Assembly (NCBI GenBank): GCA_964482025.1
Contig: CAYZVN010000003.1
Coordinates: forward strand, 1 to 64,000
Source of the DNA: UBA5868 sp964482025
GTDB lineage: Bacteria > Pseudomonadota > Gammaproteobacteria > Pseudomonadales > Cellvibrionaceae
Length of the DNA: 64,000 nucleotides
Direction of reading: 5' to 3'
The notes below the pieces were generated by a model. That model did no database searches and was not told the DNA's origin. It was given only the letters and a program-made list of their open reading frames with translations. A program made the position numbers and the translations under genes. This document shows positions 25,449 to 33,814 of the stretch, in pieces (positions within the stretch are counted from its first letter, which is position 1; the number at the start of each line of letters is the position of its first letter).

Positions 25449-26594
25449 ATGGCAAATGCCTTTCCTGAAAACTCGGTTGGCCTAGTTAAACCGGAAGTCT
25501 TTCATTTCGACACTCCACTAAAATTGGCAAACGGCCGCCAGCTGCCGCAATACGAGTTGGTGGTGGAAACCTACGGCACCCTCAACGCGGCGAAATCCAA
25601 CGCGGTTTTGGTATGCCACGCGCTATCGGGTCATCACCACGCCGCCGGCTACCACACCCCGGAAGACCGCAAACCCGGCTGGTGGGACCATTACATCGGT
25701 CCAGGTAAACCCATAGACACCAATCGATTTTTTGTCGTCAGCCTGAATAATTTGGGTGGCTGTCACGGCTCCACCGGTCCGCAAAGTATTAACCCCGAAA
25801 CCGGCGAAGCCTGGGGCCGGGACTTTCCCACGTTGCGCGTGCGCGATTGGGTAGCGAGCCAATACCGTTTGATGCAACGGCTGGGCATTTCGCAGTGGGC
25901 GGCGGTGGTCGGCGGCAGCCTCGGTGGTATGCAGGCCATGCGCTGGTCGCTGGAGCACCCTGCGGCACTACGGCACTGCGTGGTGATTGCCTCTGCGATG
26001 AAATTGTCCGCACAAAATATTGCCTTTAATGAAACCGCTCGCCAGGCAATTTTTTCCGACCCGGATTTTGCCGACGGCGACTATCTCAAAGCTGGCACTC
26101 AACCTGCTCGCGGCCTGTCGGTGGCGCGGATGATTGGTCATATTACCTATTTGTCCGACCATGGCATGGGCAAAAAATTTGGCCGTGAATTGCGCTCTGG
26201 CTCCTTCGAGCAGGGCAGTGAAGAACCGGTAGAATTTCAGATCGAGACTTACCTGCGCTATCAGGGCAATAGTTTTTCCAAAACCTTCGATGCCAATACT
26301 TATGTGCTTATGACCCGCGCACTGGATTATTTTGATCTGGCGCGGGAATACAATCACGACCCAGTGTTGGCGTTCCAGCATGCCCAGTGTAAATTTTTGG
26401 TTGTTTCCTTCACGTCCGACTGGCGCTTCTCCCCCGAGCGTTCCCAGGAAATCGTCAATGCCTTAACCCGCGCCGAGAAAGATGTGGTCTACGGGGAAAT
26501 CGATTCGCCTTTTGGCCACGATGCTTTTTTGGTACCAAAACAGCCGCGCTATGAAGCACTGTTTCGCAGCTATATGCAGGGGATCACAATCTGA
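25449..26594 (+). CDS. metX: Homoserine O-acyltransferase
   Basis: A 381-residue alpha/beta-hydrolase that acylates homoserine at the start of methionine synthesis. Nucleophile Ser in V-V-G-G-S-L-G-G-M-Q near residue 157, Asp in the S-F-T-S-D-W-R-F region and His in G-H-D-A-F-L near 357. Many proteobacterial MetX enzymes use succinyl-CoA instead of acetyl-CoA, and the donor cannot be settled by eye. Its stop codon overlaps the metW start by one base (TGATG), indicating coupled translation. Confidence 0.95.
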   Translation: MANAFPENSVGLVKPEVFHFDTPLKLANGRQLPQYELVVETYGTLNAAKSNAVLVCHALSGHHHAAGYHTPEDRKPGWWDHYIGPGKPIDTNRFFVVSLNNLGGCHGSTGPQSINPETGEAWGRDFPTLRVRDWVASQYRLMQRLGISQWAAVVGGSLGGMQAMRWSLEHPAALRHCVVIASAMKLSAQNIAFNETARQAIFSDPDFADGDYLKAGTQPARGLSVARMIGHITYLSDHGMGKKFGRELRSGSFEQGSEEPVEFQIETYLRYQGNSFSKTFDANTYVLMTRALDYFDLAREYNHDPVLAFQHAQCKFLVVSFTSDWRFSPERSQEIVNALTRAEKDVVYGEIDSPFGHDAFLVPKQPRYEALFRSYMQGITI

Positions 26595-27184
26595 TGCGTA
26601 TTGACCTTCGTATTATTGATCAGTGGATAAAACCCAATAGCCGCATTTTAGATTTGGGATGTGGCGATGGCACTTTATTACGCTACCTGACCGATCACAA
26701 AAATGTGCGTGGCTACGGTTTAGAAATCAGCCCAAATGGCATCCAAGCCTGTGTCGAAAAAGGCGTGAATGTCATCGAGCAGAACCTGGACGAAGGTTTA
26801 AAAAATTTTGATGATTTCAGTTTCGACACCGTCATTATGTCGCAAACTTTGCAGACCATGCGTTACCCCAAGGACATGCTTGCGGAGATGACTCGCATCG
26901 GCAAAGAGTGCATTGTCACCATTCCCAATTTCGGCCACTGGCGCGCACGCTGGCATTTGCTGTTTCGAGGACGCATGCCCGTTTCTGACCTGCTGCCTTA
27001 CGAGTGGTATGACACGCCCAACATTCACTTTTGCACCTTTCTCGACTTTGAAATTTTGTGCAAAGAAATGCACTTAGAAGTTGTGGACAAAGCGGTCGTG
27101 GCGGAGCGCTCACGAGGCAAGCGCCTGAGCCAATTAAATCCAAATCTTTTTGGCGAAACGGGCATTTTCCGTGTTCGCAAATAA
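26594..27184 (+). CDS. metW: MetW, methionine biosynthesis methyltransferase-like protein
   Basis: A 196-residue Rossmann-fold protein with a SAM-binding motif (I-L-D-L-G-C-G-D-G-T-L-L) near residue 20. MetW is nearly always encoded with MetX and is needed for full MetX activity in some bacteria; the exact reaction is unclear. Starts on the A of the metX stop. Confidence 0.93.
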   Translation: MRIDLRIIDQWIKPNSRILDLGCGDGTLLRYLTDHKNVRGYGLEISPNGIQACVEKGVNVIEQNLDEGLKNFDDFSFDTVIMSQTLQTMRYPKDMLAEMTRIGKECIVTIPNFGHWRARWHLLFRGRMPVSDLLPYEWYDTPNIHFCTFLDFEILCKEMHLEVVDKAVVAERSRGKRLSQLNPNLFGETGIFRVRK

Positions 27185-27200
27185 TGGGAGATTGCTATCT

Positions 27201-27653
27201 ATGAGGGGAATTCATTTGCCGGCGTGGTTCGCGGCTGTGTTGTTTTGGTGCGGCATTCAATCCAGCTATGCGAATGAGCCTGAAAGCACCAAAGTTTTTG
27301 GCCCTTATACCGTCCATTACAGCACGTTTAACAGCCTGTTCGTGCCTGCAGACATTGCCAAAATCCACCAATTGGTGCGCGCTAAAGATCGAACCTTGAT
27401 TAATATCGCTGTACAGAAAACGGCTGATGGCAGTCCGGTAGCGGCGCAGGTTTCCGCCACCGCCAAAAATCTGTTGCAACAACAAAAGAGCATTCCGTTT
27501 ACAACGATTCAAGAGTCGGATGCCATTTATTACATAGGCGATCTACGGCACACCAATGAAGAGGTCTTTCATCTCGACTTTGTCATAGTGCCCGAGGGGG
27601 AAACGCAACCTTTAACTTTTCGCCTCTCACGTAAACTTTATACGGAACCCTGA
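27201..27653 (+). CDS. DUF4426 periplasmic protein
   Basis: A 150-residue protein with a Sec signal peptide (hydrophobic core L-P-A-W-F-A-A-V-L-F-W-C, likely cleavage after S-Y-A near residue 24). The remainder is a compact beta-rich domain with F-G-P-Y-T-V-H-Y-S-T-F-N-S and H-L-D-F near the end, matching the DUF4426 family found between metW and rdgB in Pseudomonas relatives. Function unknown. The frame runs upstream into metW; the ATG at 27201 was chosen because it begins the signal peptide and has GGGAG upstream. Its stop overlaps the rdgB start by one base. Confidence 0.85.
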   Translation: MRGIHLPAWFAAVLFWCGIQSSYANEPESTKVFGPYTVHYSTFNSLFVPADIAKIHQLVRAKDRTLINIAVQKTADGSPVAAQVSATAKNLLQQQKSIPFTTIQESDAIYYIGDLRHTNEEVFHLDFVIVPEGETQPLTFRLSRKLYTEP

Positions 27654-28258
27654 TGCAAAAACTTGTCCTTGCCAGCGGCAATCGCGGCAAATTAAAAGAG
27701 TTTGCCGACCTGCTGAATAATCGCGGTTTTTCGGTGCATGCTCAATCGGAGTTCGGCTTGGACGCCGTGGAGGAAACCGGGCTAACGTTTGTTGAAAACG
27801 CGCTGCTCAAAGCCCGTCATGTATGCTCACAGACCGGCTTGCCGGCACTCGCCGACGACTCGGGCATCGAAGTGGATGCACTCAAGGGTCAGCCGGGAAT
27901 TTACAGTGCGCGCTTTGCCGGGCCCAATGCCAGCGATGCGGATAACAACCGTAAATTGCTCAACGAGCTTGCCGAGATCCCCGATGACCGTCGCACCGCC
28001 CGCTACCACTGCATTTTAGTGTTGATGCGTCACGCTGAGGATCCAACCCCTCTAATTTGCCAAGGCACCTGGGAAGGGCGCATTTTACCCGCACCGGTTG
28101 GCGATGGCGGCTTTGGTTATGACCCGCTGTTTTTTGTTCCCAGCCATCAATGCTCTGCCGCACAGCTGGCGAAAGAGGAAAAAAATCGCATCAGCCACAG
28201 GGCGATAGCGTCGGAAAGACTGTTGCAATCGCTAGCTGCGGTTTCTTTTTCTTCATGA
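27653..28258 (+). CDS. rdgB: RdgB, XTP/dITP pyrophosphatase
   Basis: A 201-residue house-cleaning enzyme that hydrolyses non-canonical purine triphosphates (ITP, dITP, XTP) to the monophosphate. Motifs: L-A-S-G-N-R-G-K-L-K-E at the start, A-L-A-D-D-S-G-I-E-V near residue 66, G-D-G-G-F-G-Y-D-P-L-F near 146 and S-H-R-A at 183. Overlaps DUF4426 by one base and hemW by four (ATGA), so all three are translationally coupled. Confidence 0.96.
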   Translation: MQKLVLASGNRGKLKEFADLLNNRGFSVHAQSEFGLDAVEETGLTFVENALLKARHVCSQTGLPALADDSGIEVDALKGQPGIYSARFAGPNASDADNNRKLLNELAEIPDDRRTARYHCILVLMRHAEDPTPLICQGTWEGRILPAPVGDGGFGYDPLFFVPSHQCSAAQLAKEEKNRISHRAIASERLLQSLAAVSFSS

Positions 28259-29388
28259 TATTGCCGCCGCTCAGCCTCTATGTGCACATTCCATGGTGTG
28301 TACGCAAATGCCCTTACTGCGATTTTAATTCCCACGAAGCGCGGGAAATTCCCGAAGCTGAATATGTCGCCGCCTTGCTGCGCGACCTCAACCAGGACCT
28401 GCACTTAGCCCAAGGTCGCTCACTGGGTTCAATATTTTTTGGCGGCGGCACCCCCAGCTTGTTTAAAGCCGACAGCATCGGCCAAATCTTGGCAGAGGCG
28501 GAACGCCTGATCGGTTTTGCCGACGCCATAGAAATTACGCTGGAAACCAACCCCGGCACCGCGGAATATCACCAACTGGAAGGTTACAAACAGGCGGGCG
28601 TCAATCGCCTGTCGTTTGGGATTCAAAGCTTTGACGATAAGCATTTACAAAGCCTGGGCCGCATTCACAACAGCCGCGAGGCACGGTGCGCTTATGCTGC
28701 GGCTCGTCGCGCGGGGTTTCACAATATTAATTTGGATTTGATGCACGGCCTGCCGGGACAGACGCTAGAAGAGGCGCGGCGAGATTTAGAGCAAGCGATT
28801 GAGCTGCAGCCAGAACATATTTCTTGGTATCAGCTCACTATAGAGCCCAACACCGTGTTCTATAGTCGTCCACCCGTGCTACCCGAAGATGAAATCCTCT
28901 CGGACATTCAGGACGCCGGACAAACCCTGCTGCAAACGCGCGGTTTTGCACAATACGAAGTCTCTGCCTACAGTCGCGCTCAACAGACCTCGCGGCACAA
29001 CCTCAATTACTGGCAGTTTGGTGACTACCTGGCGCTGGGGGCTGGCGCTCATGGCAAAATAACGCGTCCTGGGCAGGGCATAATGCGCTACCGCAAAACC
29101 CGCAAACCTAGCGACTATCTCGATCCCCAAAAACCCTTTACCGCCGGCAGCGGTTATATAGAGCGCAATCAGCAAACTCTGGAGTTTATGATGAACGCGC
29201 TGCGTCTGGTGGATGGGGTACCGCGCCGCTGGTTTACCGAGCGCACGGAACTTGACGACGCCATACTAGATCAGTATCTACCGCAGCTAATTGAGCGGGG
29301 ACTACTAGCGGATCAAGCTGATCGTCTGCAGCCCACCACCCTGGGCCTGCGATTCCTCAACGATACCTTAGCCGTCTTCGACGACTGA
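28255..29388 (+). CDS. hemW: HemW, radical SAM heme-binding protein
   Basis: A 377-residue radical SAM protein, often mis-named oxygen-independent coproporphyrinogen oxidase. The iron-sulfur motif C-V-R-K-C-P-Y-C-D-F is at residues 17-26. G-G-G-T-P-S follows near 62, and the HemW-specific R-H-N-L-N-Y-W segment near 247 distinguishes it from HemN. Members bind heme and are thought to be heme chaperones for respiratory enzymes. The start at 28255 (ATGA overlap with rdgB) was preferred to an upstream TTG-type extension of 35 codons inside rdgB. Confidence 0.92.
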   Translation: MILPPLSLYVHIPWCVRKCPYCDFNSHEAREIPEAEYVAALLRDLNQDLHLAQGRSLGSIFFGGGTPSLFKADSIGQILAEAERLIGFADAIEITLETNPGTAEYHQLEGYKQAGVNRLSFGIQSFDDKHLQSLGRIHNSREARCAYAAARRAGFHNINLDLMHGLPGQTLEEARRDLEQAIELQPEHISWYQLTIEPNTVFYSRPPVLPEDEILSDIQDAGQTLLQTRGFAQYEVSAYSRAQQTSRHNLNYWQFGDYLALGAGAHGKITRPGQGIMRYRKTRKPSDYLDPQKPFTAGSGYIERNQQTLEFMMNALRLVDGVPRRWFTERTELDDAILDQYLPQLIERGLLADQADRLQPTTLGLRFLNDTLAVFDD

Positions 29389-29514
29389 GTCCGCCGCCTC
29401 CCGCGTTGGTCGACGTGGGTTATAGTTAAAGTGTTGCGTTTATCCGTTACCCATGGCGGCGGCCATCGCCTGCCTTATATTGCGCTTTAAACTTCGAAGG
29501 TCAGTTACGTCCTT

Positions 29515-31644
29515 ATGTCCGACTTGCAGGAAAGTAAAACTGAGTCAACAGACTTAGCTCTGGACAACCCGAGCTATTACATCAACCGCGAGCTGAGCCA
29601 TTTGCATTTCAATCAGCGGGTGTTGGCGCAGGCACTGGATGAAAGCCATCCTCTGCTCGAGCGCCTGAAGTTTCTGGTGATTTTCAGTTCCAACCTGGAC
29701 GAATTTTTCGAAATTCGGGTGGCCGGCTTAATTCAGAGTATCCGCTTTGAACGCGAAGTAACCGGTCCTGACGGCCTGCAAACCCGCGATTGCCTCAAGC
29801 TGATCAGCGAGTTTTGCCACGATATCGTCAAGCAACAATACGACATACTGAACGACACGCTGATTCCGGCATTGGCAGAGGCCGGCATACGGTTTTTGCG
29901 CCGCAGCCAATGGTCCGTTGCCCATGCCGCGTGGATTGAGGATTACATCCTGCAAGAAGTCCTGCCGGTGGTCAGCCCCATCGGCCTGGATTCGGCGCAC
30001 CCCTTCCCACGCTTGGTGAATAAAAGCCTCAACTTTATCGTCGCCCTGGAAGGCAAGGACGCCTTCGGTCGCGATCTGGGTCTTGCCATAGTGCCGGCAC
30101 CGCGCTCGCTGCCGCGCATCATCGCCGTGCCGGAGCACATCAGCGGCAAAGCCAACGACTTCGTTTTCCTGTCCTCCATGATTCACGCCCACGCGGACAA
30201 GCTATTCCCGGGCATGACGGTAAAGGGCTGCTATCAATTCCGCATCACCCGTAATGCCGACTTGGACGTGGATATCGAAGGTATCGCCGATTTGGCACGC
30301 ACACTGCGGGGCGAACTCCACTCCCGCCGTTTCGGCAATGCGGTGCGCTTGGAAGTCGCCGACAACTGCCCCGAGGAGTTGACCGACTTTCTCCTCAACG
30401 AAATCGGTTTAAAAGAAGACGATTTGTATCGCGTCAATGGCCCGGTAAACCTAAAGCGCCTGATGCGCTTGCCGTCGATGGTGGGGCGCGCGGACCTTCT
30501 CTATCCGCCATTTACTCCCAGTTTGCCTAAGGGCTTTAGCCGTAAGGACAATATCTTCGAAGCGATTGCCAAGCGGGACTACCTGCTGCTGCACCCATTT
30601 GAGTCCTTCACGCCCGTTATCCAATTGCTGCGCCAAGCGGCCAAAGACCCCGATGTCGTCGCTATTAAGCAGACGCTTTACCGCACCGGGCACGAATCGT
30701 CAGTCGTCGACGCTCTGCTCGACGCCGCACGCAATGGCAAAGAAGTCACCGTGGTCGTCGAACTGCGCGCACGCTTTGACGAAGAGGAAAACCTTGAACT
30801 GGCCAGCCGCCTGCAGGAGGCGGGGGCCGTAGTCGTTTACGGGGTCGTCGGGTACAAAACCCACGCCAAAATGATCTTGATCGTACGTCGAGAAAACGGC
30901 CAATTTAAGCGTTACTGCCACCTGGGCACCGGCAACTACCACACCGGCAACGCCCATCTGTACACCGACTATTCGCTGCTGTCTGCCGAGCCGGCCATCT
31001 GCGAGGACGTGCATCGCATTTTCCAGCAGCTGACCGGTATGGGCAAAACCGAGAAGATGAACAAGCTCTACCATGCGCCGTTTACGCTCAAGCGCCAGCT
31101 GTTGCGCCTGATCGACGGAGAAGCCAAAGCCAAACTAGAGGGCAAAGACGCTCGTATCATCCTCAAATGCAATGGCCTGACCGAGCCTAAGGTCATTCAA
31201 TCGCTTTACAAAGCCTCGCAGGCGGGCGTGCAAATAGATCTCATTGTGCGCGGCATGTGCTCACTAAAGCCGGGAATTCCGGGAATTTCGGATAATATTC
31301 GCGTATATTCCATCCTCGGCCGTTTTCTTGAGCACTCGCGCATCTATTATTTTGCCAACGCCGAGCCCCGAGTTTACTGTGCCAGTGCGGACCTGATGGA
31401 GCGCAACCTCAACCGCCGCGTCGAAGTCTGCTTCCCGATTGAGGCGCCGGATTTGGGCGCGCGCGTGCTCAATGAATTAGAGCTCTATATCAATGACGGT
31501 AGGCAGCGATGGGAGCTGTTATCCGAAGGGGTATACGTACAAGCCTACGCACCAGAACATCCGGCGGCGCAGCTTGAGCTGCTGCGACAATACGCAGCTT
31601 CCAGCGCGCCCAACCCCGCGTGGACGCCGTCGGGGGGATCTTAA
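29515..31644 (+). CDS. ppk: Polyphosphate kinase 1
   Basis: A 709-residue enzyme that makes polyphosphate from ATP. Four-domain PPK1 layout: N domain (Y-Y-I-N-R-E-L-S-H-L near residue 20, F-S-S-N-L-D-E-F-F near 62), middle domain, then two PLD-like catalytic domains. The phospho-histidine is expected in Y-K-T-H-A-K-M near 455 and the second conserved His in L-E-H-S-R-I-Y-Y near 613. G-T-G-N-Y-H-T-G-N is also typical. No ppx lies beside it, unlike in Pseudomonas; instead trxA-rho-ubiD follow. Confidence 0.96.
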   Translation: MSDLQESKTESTDLALDNPSYYINRELSHLHFNQRVLAQALDESHPLLERLKFLVIFSSNLDEFFEIRVAGLIQSIRFEREVTGPDGLQTRDCLKLISEFCHDIVKQQYDILNDTLIPALAEAGIRFLRRSQWSVAHAAWIEDYILQEVLPVVSPIGLDSAHPFPRLVNKSLNFIVALEGKDAFGRDLGLAIVPAPRSLPRIIAVPEHISGKANDFVFLSSMIHAHADKLFPGMTVKGCYQFRITRNADLDVDIEGIADLARTLRGELHSRRFGNAVRLEVADNCPEELTDFLLNEIGLKEDDLYRVNGPVNLKRLMRLPSMVGRADLLYPPFTPSLPKGFSRKDNIFEAIAKRDYLLLHPFESFTPVIQLLRQAAKDPDVVAIKQTLYRTGHESSVVDALLDAARNGKEVTVVVELRARFDEEENLELASRLQEAGAVVVYGVVGYKTHAKMILIVRRENGQFKRYCHLGTGNYHTGNAHLYTDYSLLSAEPAICEDVHRIFQQLTGMGKTEKMNKLYHAPFTLKRQLLRLIDGEAKAKLEGKDARIILKCNGLTEPKVIQSLYKASQAGVQIDLIVRGMCSLKPGIPGISDNIRVYSILGRFLEHSRIYYFANAEPRVYCASADLMERNLNRRVEVCFPIEAPDLGARVLNELELYINDGRQRWELLSEGVYVQAYAPEHPAAQLELLRQYAASSAPNPAWTPSGGS

Positions 31645-31723
31645 TGCGCATTGTGGGATCTTAGTCCCGCACCTTTTGGCGCGGGGCGGCGACACACAAG
31701 CGCCTCGGCAAACCAATCAGGAC

Positions 31724-31752
31724 TTGTTCGCTACCGGTTCTGTCCTTAGAAT
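31724..31752 (+). promoter_or_regulatory. Candidate sigma-70 promoter of trxA
   Basis: TTGTTC (31724-31729) and TAGAAT (31747-31752) are separated by 17 bases, 37 bases before the trxA ATG. The -10 matches five of six positions and the -35 three of six. No terminator is obvious after ppk, so trxA may also be read from upstream. Confidence 0.5.
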
Positions 31753-31789
31753 TGCGCGTTTGCGCTGTATCTGTCCAGGAGATCACATC

Positions 31790-32113
31790 ATGAGCAACAT
31801 CGTAAACGTAACCGACGAGACCTTCGAGCAGGAAGTCCTGAAGGCAGACCTCCCCGTGCTGGTGGACTTCTGGGCGCCTTGGTGCGGTCCCTGCAAGATG
31901 ATTGCGCCAGTACTCGAGGAGCTGAGCGGCGTATACGAAGGCAAGCTGAAAATCTGCAAAGTAGACGTGGACGTCAACAAAAACTCGCCTGCTAAATTCA
32001 ATGTTCGCGGGATTCCGACACTGATTTTGTTCAAGCAAGGCAATGCCGAAAGTACTAAAGTGGGCGCTCTTTCTCGCGCTCAGTTGACGGCTTTTATTGA
32101 CTCCAATCTCTGA
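31790..32113 (+). CDS. trxA: Thioredoxin 1
   Basis: A 107-residue thioredoxin with the active site W-C-G-P-C at about residues 31-35 within F-W-A-P-W-C-G-P-C-K, the buried Asp in V-D-F-W and the cis-Pro in R-G-I-P-T-L. It is the main cytoplasmic disulfide reductant. The ATG at 31790 has CAGGAG ten bases upstream; the frame is open much further but that part overlaps ppk. trxA followed by rho is a conserved pair in gammaproteobacteria. Confidence 0.97.
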   Translation: MSNIVNVTDETFEQEVLKADLPVLVDFWAPWCGPCKMIAPVLEELSGVYEGKLKICKVDVDVNKNSPAKFNVRGIPTLILFKQGNAESTKVGALSRAQLTAFIDSNL

Positions 32114-32477
32114 TTCAGGTTTAAATACCGCGCACTGCGGGTGACGCTTCTCACCTGCAGTTGTGTTCCAGCCGGCTTTGCACTCCATTAAGATTGTGAC
32201 TATACTCAGCCTGCTGGCCGACCAAAATCATTCGCACATCCCTCCCATCGGCAATCACCTCCTGGATTTCTGCTAGTTCGATGGGCGAATGCCATAGTCA
32301 AACCTAATTCATCGCTTCGGTTGAATTTCCTCGATTTTCCCTATGACTATTCGTGACGTCTGGCAAAACTGAAACTCGATCCCTGAATCATTTTCTAAAA
32401 ATTTTAAATAACAAACACTCAGCCCGGCTTCTCTTCAGCCCGGTCAAATCTGCAATCAACCACTTGTACATACACAC
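32114..32477 (+). promoter_or_regulatory. trxA-rho intergenic region: rho promoter and long leader
   Basis: 364 bases without a gene. An imperfect hairpin at 32135-32160 (CTGCGGGTGA/TCACCTGCAG, one or two mismatches) lacks a T-run. A promoter candidate follows: TTGCAC (32178-32183), a 17-base spacer and TATACT (32201-32206). It would give a rho leader of about 265 bases. That leader is pyrimidine-rich with little visible pairing, for example the CCCTCCCATC, CACCTCC and TTTCCTCG stretches. Rho autoregulates by terminating in its own leader in Escherichia coli; the same is inferred here from length and composition. Confidence 0.55.
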
Positions 32478-33737
32478 ATGAATCTAACCGATCTAAAAAC
32501 CAAACCCATCGAAGAATTGATCGACATGGCGACCGCCATGGGACTGGAAAGCCTCGCCCGCTCGCGCAAGCAGGACGTCATCTTTAATCTGCTCAAGCGA
32601 CACGCCAAAAGCGGTGAGGACATTTATGGTGATGGCGTTCTGGAAATTTTACAGGACGGCTTTGGATTCTTGAGGTCGGCGGGCTCGTCTTATCTCGCTG
32701 GTCCCGACGATATTTACGTATCGCCCAGTCAGATTCGCCGCTTCAATCTGCGAACAGGGGATTACATCAGCGGCAAGATCCGCCCACCAAAGGAAGGCGA
32801 ACGTTACTTCGCCCTCCTAAAAGTTAACGAAATCAATTTTGATCGACCCGAAAACTCCCGCAATAAAATTCTATTTGAAAACCTTACCCCGCTGTTTCCT
32901 CAGGAGCGCATGGTGCTGGAAACCGGCAATGGCTCCACGGAAGATTTGACCGGACGCATCATCGATTTGATTTCACCGATCGGTAAAGGCCAGCGCGGTT
33001 TGATTGTAGCGCCACCAAAAGCCGGTAAAACCATCATGATGCAGCACATCGCCCAGGCGATTGCCCGCAACAACCCGGAAACCTATCTGATCGTTTTATT
33101 AATCGACGAACGCCCAGAAGAAGTGACGGAAATGCAGCGCTCGGTGCGCGGCGAGGTGGTTGCATCCACGTTTGACGAGCCGCCGTCACGTCACGTTCAA
33201 GTGGCGGATATGGTAATCGAGCGCGCCAAGCGCCTGGTGGAGCATAAAAAAGATGTGGTGATTCTGCTCGACTCCATCACTCGTCTGGCCCGCGCTTACA
33301 ACACTGTTATTCCTTCTTCCGGCAAAGTCTTAACGGGTGGTGTGGACGCCCATGCCCTAGAGCGGCCAAAGCGCTTTTTTGGCGCGGCGCGCAATATTGA
33401 AGAGGGCGGCAGCCTTTCGATTGTAGCGACTGCGCTGATTGACACCGGCTCGAAAATGGACGAAGTAATTTACGAAGAATTTAAAGGTACAGGTAACATG
33501 GAGTTGCACCTGGATCGCAAAATTGCGGAAAAACGTGTGTATCCTGCAATTAATATCCGTCGTTCCGGCACTCGCCGTGAAGACCTGTTGATGGGTGAGT
33601 CTGAGTTGGCGCGCGTGTGGATTCTGCGCAAACTGTTGAACGATATGGAAGACATCAATGCCATAGAGTTTTTGGCCGATAAGTTGAAGTCTTTCAAAAC
33701 CAACGACGAATTTTTCCTGTCGATGAAGAGTAAGTAA
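32478..33737 (+). CDS. rho: Transcription termination factor Rho
   Basis: A 419-residue hexameric RNA helicase, the standard length. N-terminal helix bundle, cold-shock-like primary RNA site (D-G-F-G-F-L-R near residue 62), Walker A A-P-P-K-A-G-K-T near 180, Walker B V-V-I-L-L-D-S near 262, Q and R loops (V-D-A-H-A-L near 289, G-T-G-N-M-E-L-H near 336). Essential cytoplasmic factor for transcription termination. A GC hairpin without a T-run follows the stop (33745-33769). Confidence 0.98.
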   Translation: MNLTDLKTKPIEELIDMATAMGLESLARSRKQDVIFNLLKRHAKSGEDIYGDGVLEILQDGFGFLRSAGSSYLAGPDDIYVSPSQIRRFNLRTGDYISGKIRPPKEGERYFALLKVNEINFDRPENSRNKILFENLTPLFPQERMVLETGNGSTEDLTGRIIDLISPIGKGQRGLIVAPPKAGKTIMMQHIAQAIARNNPETYLIVLLIDERPEEVTEMQRSVRGEVVASTFDEPPSRHVQVADMVIERAKRLVEHKKDVVILLDSITRLARAYNTVIPSSGKVLTGGVDAHALERPKRFFGAARNIEEGGSLSIVATALIDTGSKMDEVIYEEFKGTGNMELHLDRKIAEKRVYPAINIRRSGTRREDLLMGESELARVWILRKLLNDMEDINAIEFLADKLKSFKTNDEFFLSMKSK

Positions 33738-33814
33738 AGCCCGCGTCGCGGTCGTCATGCGGCCGCGACATCCTCATTCGCAGACCGAGCTCTGCCCGAT
33801 TATTTTCCTCTCCC

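Noticed and set aside
32135..32160. Intrinsic terminator after trxA
   Set aside because: The hairpin is imperfect and not followed by a T-run, so it was left as a feature of the intergenic region only.
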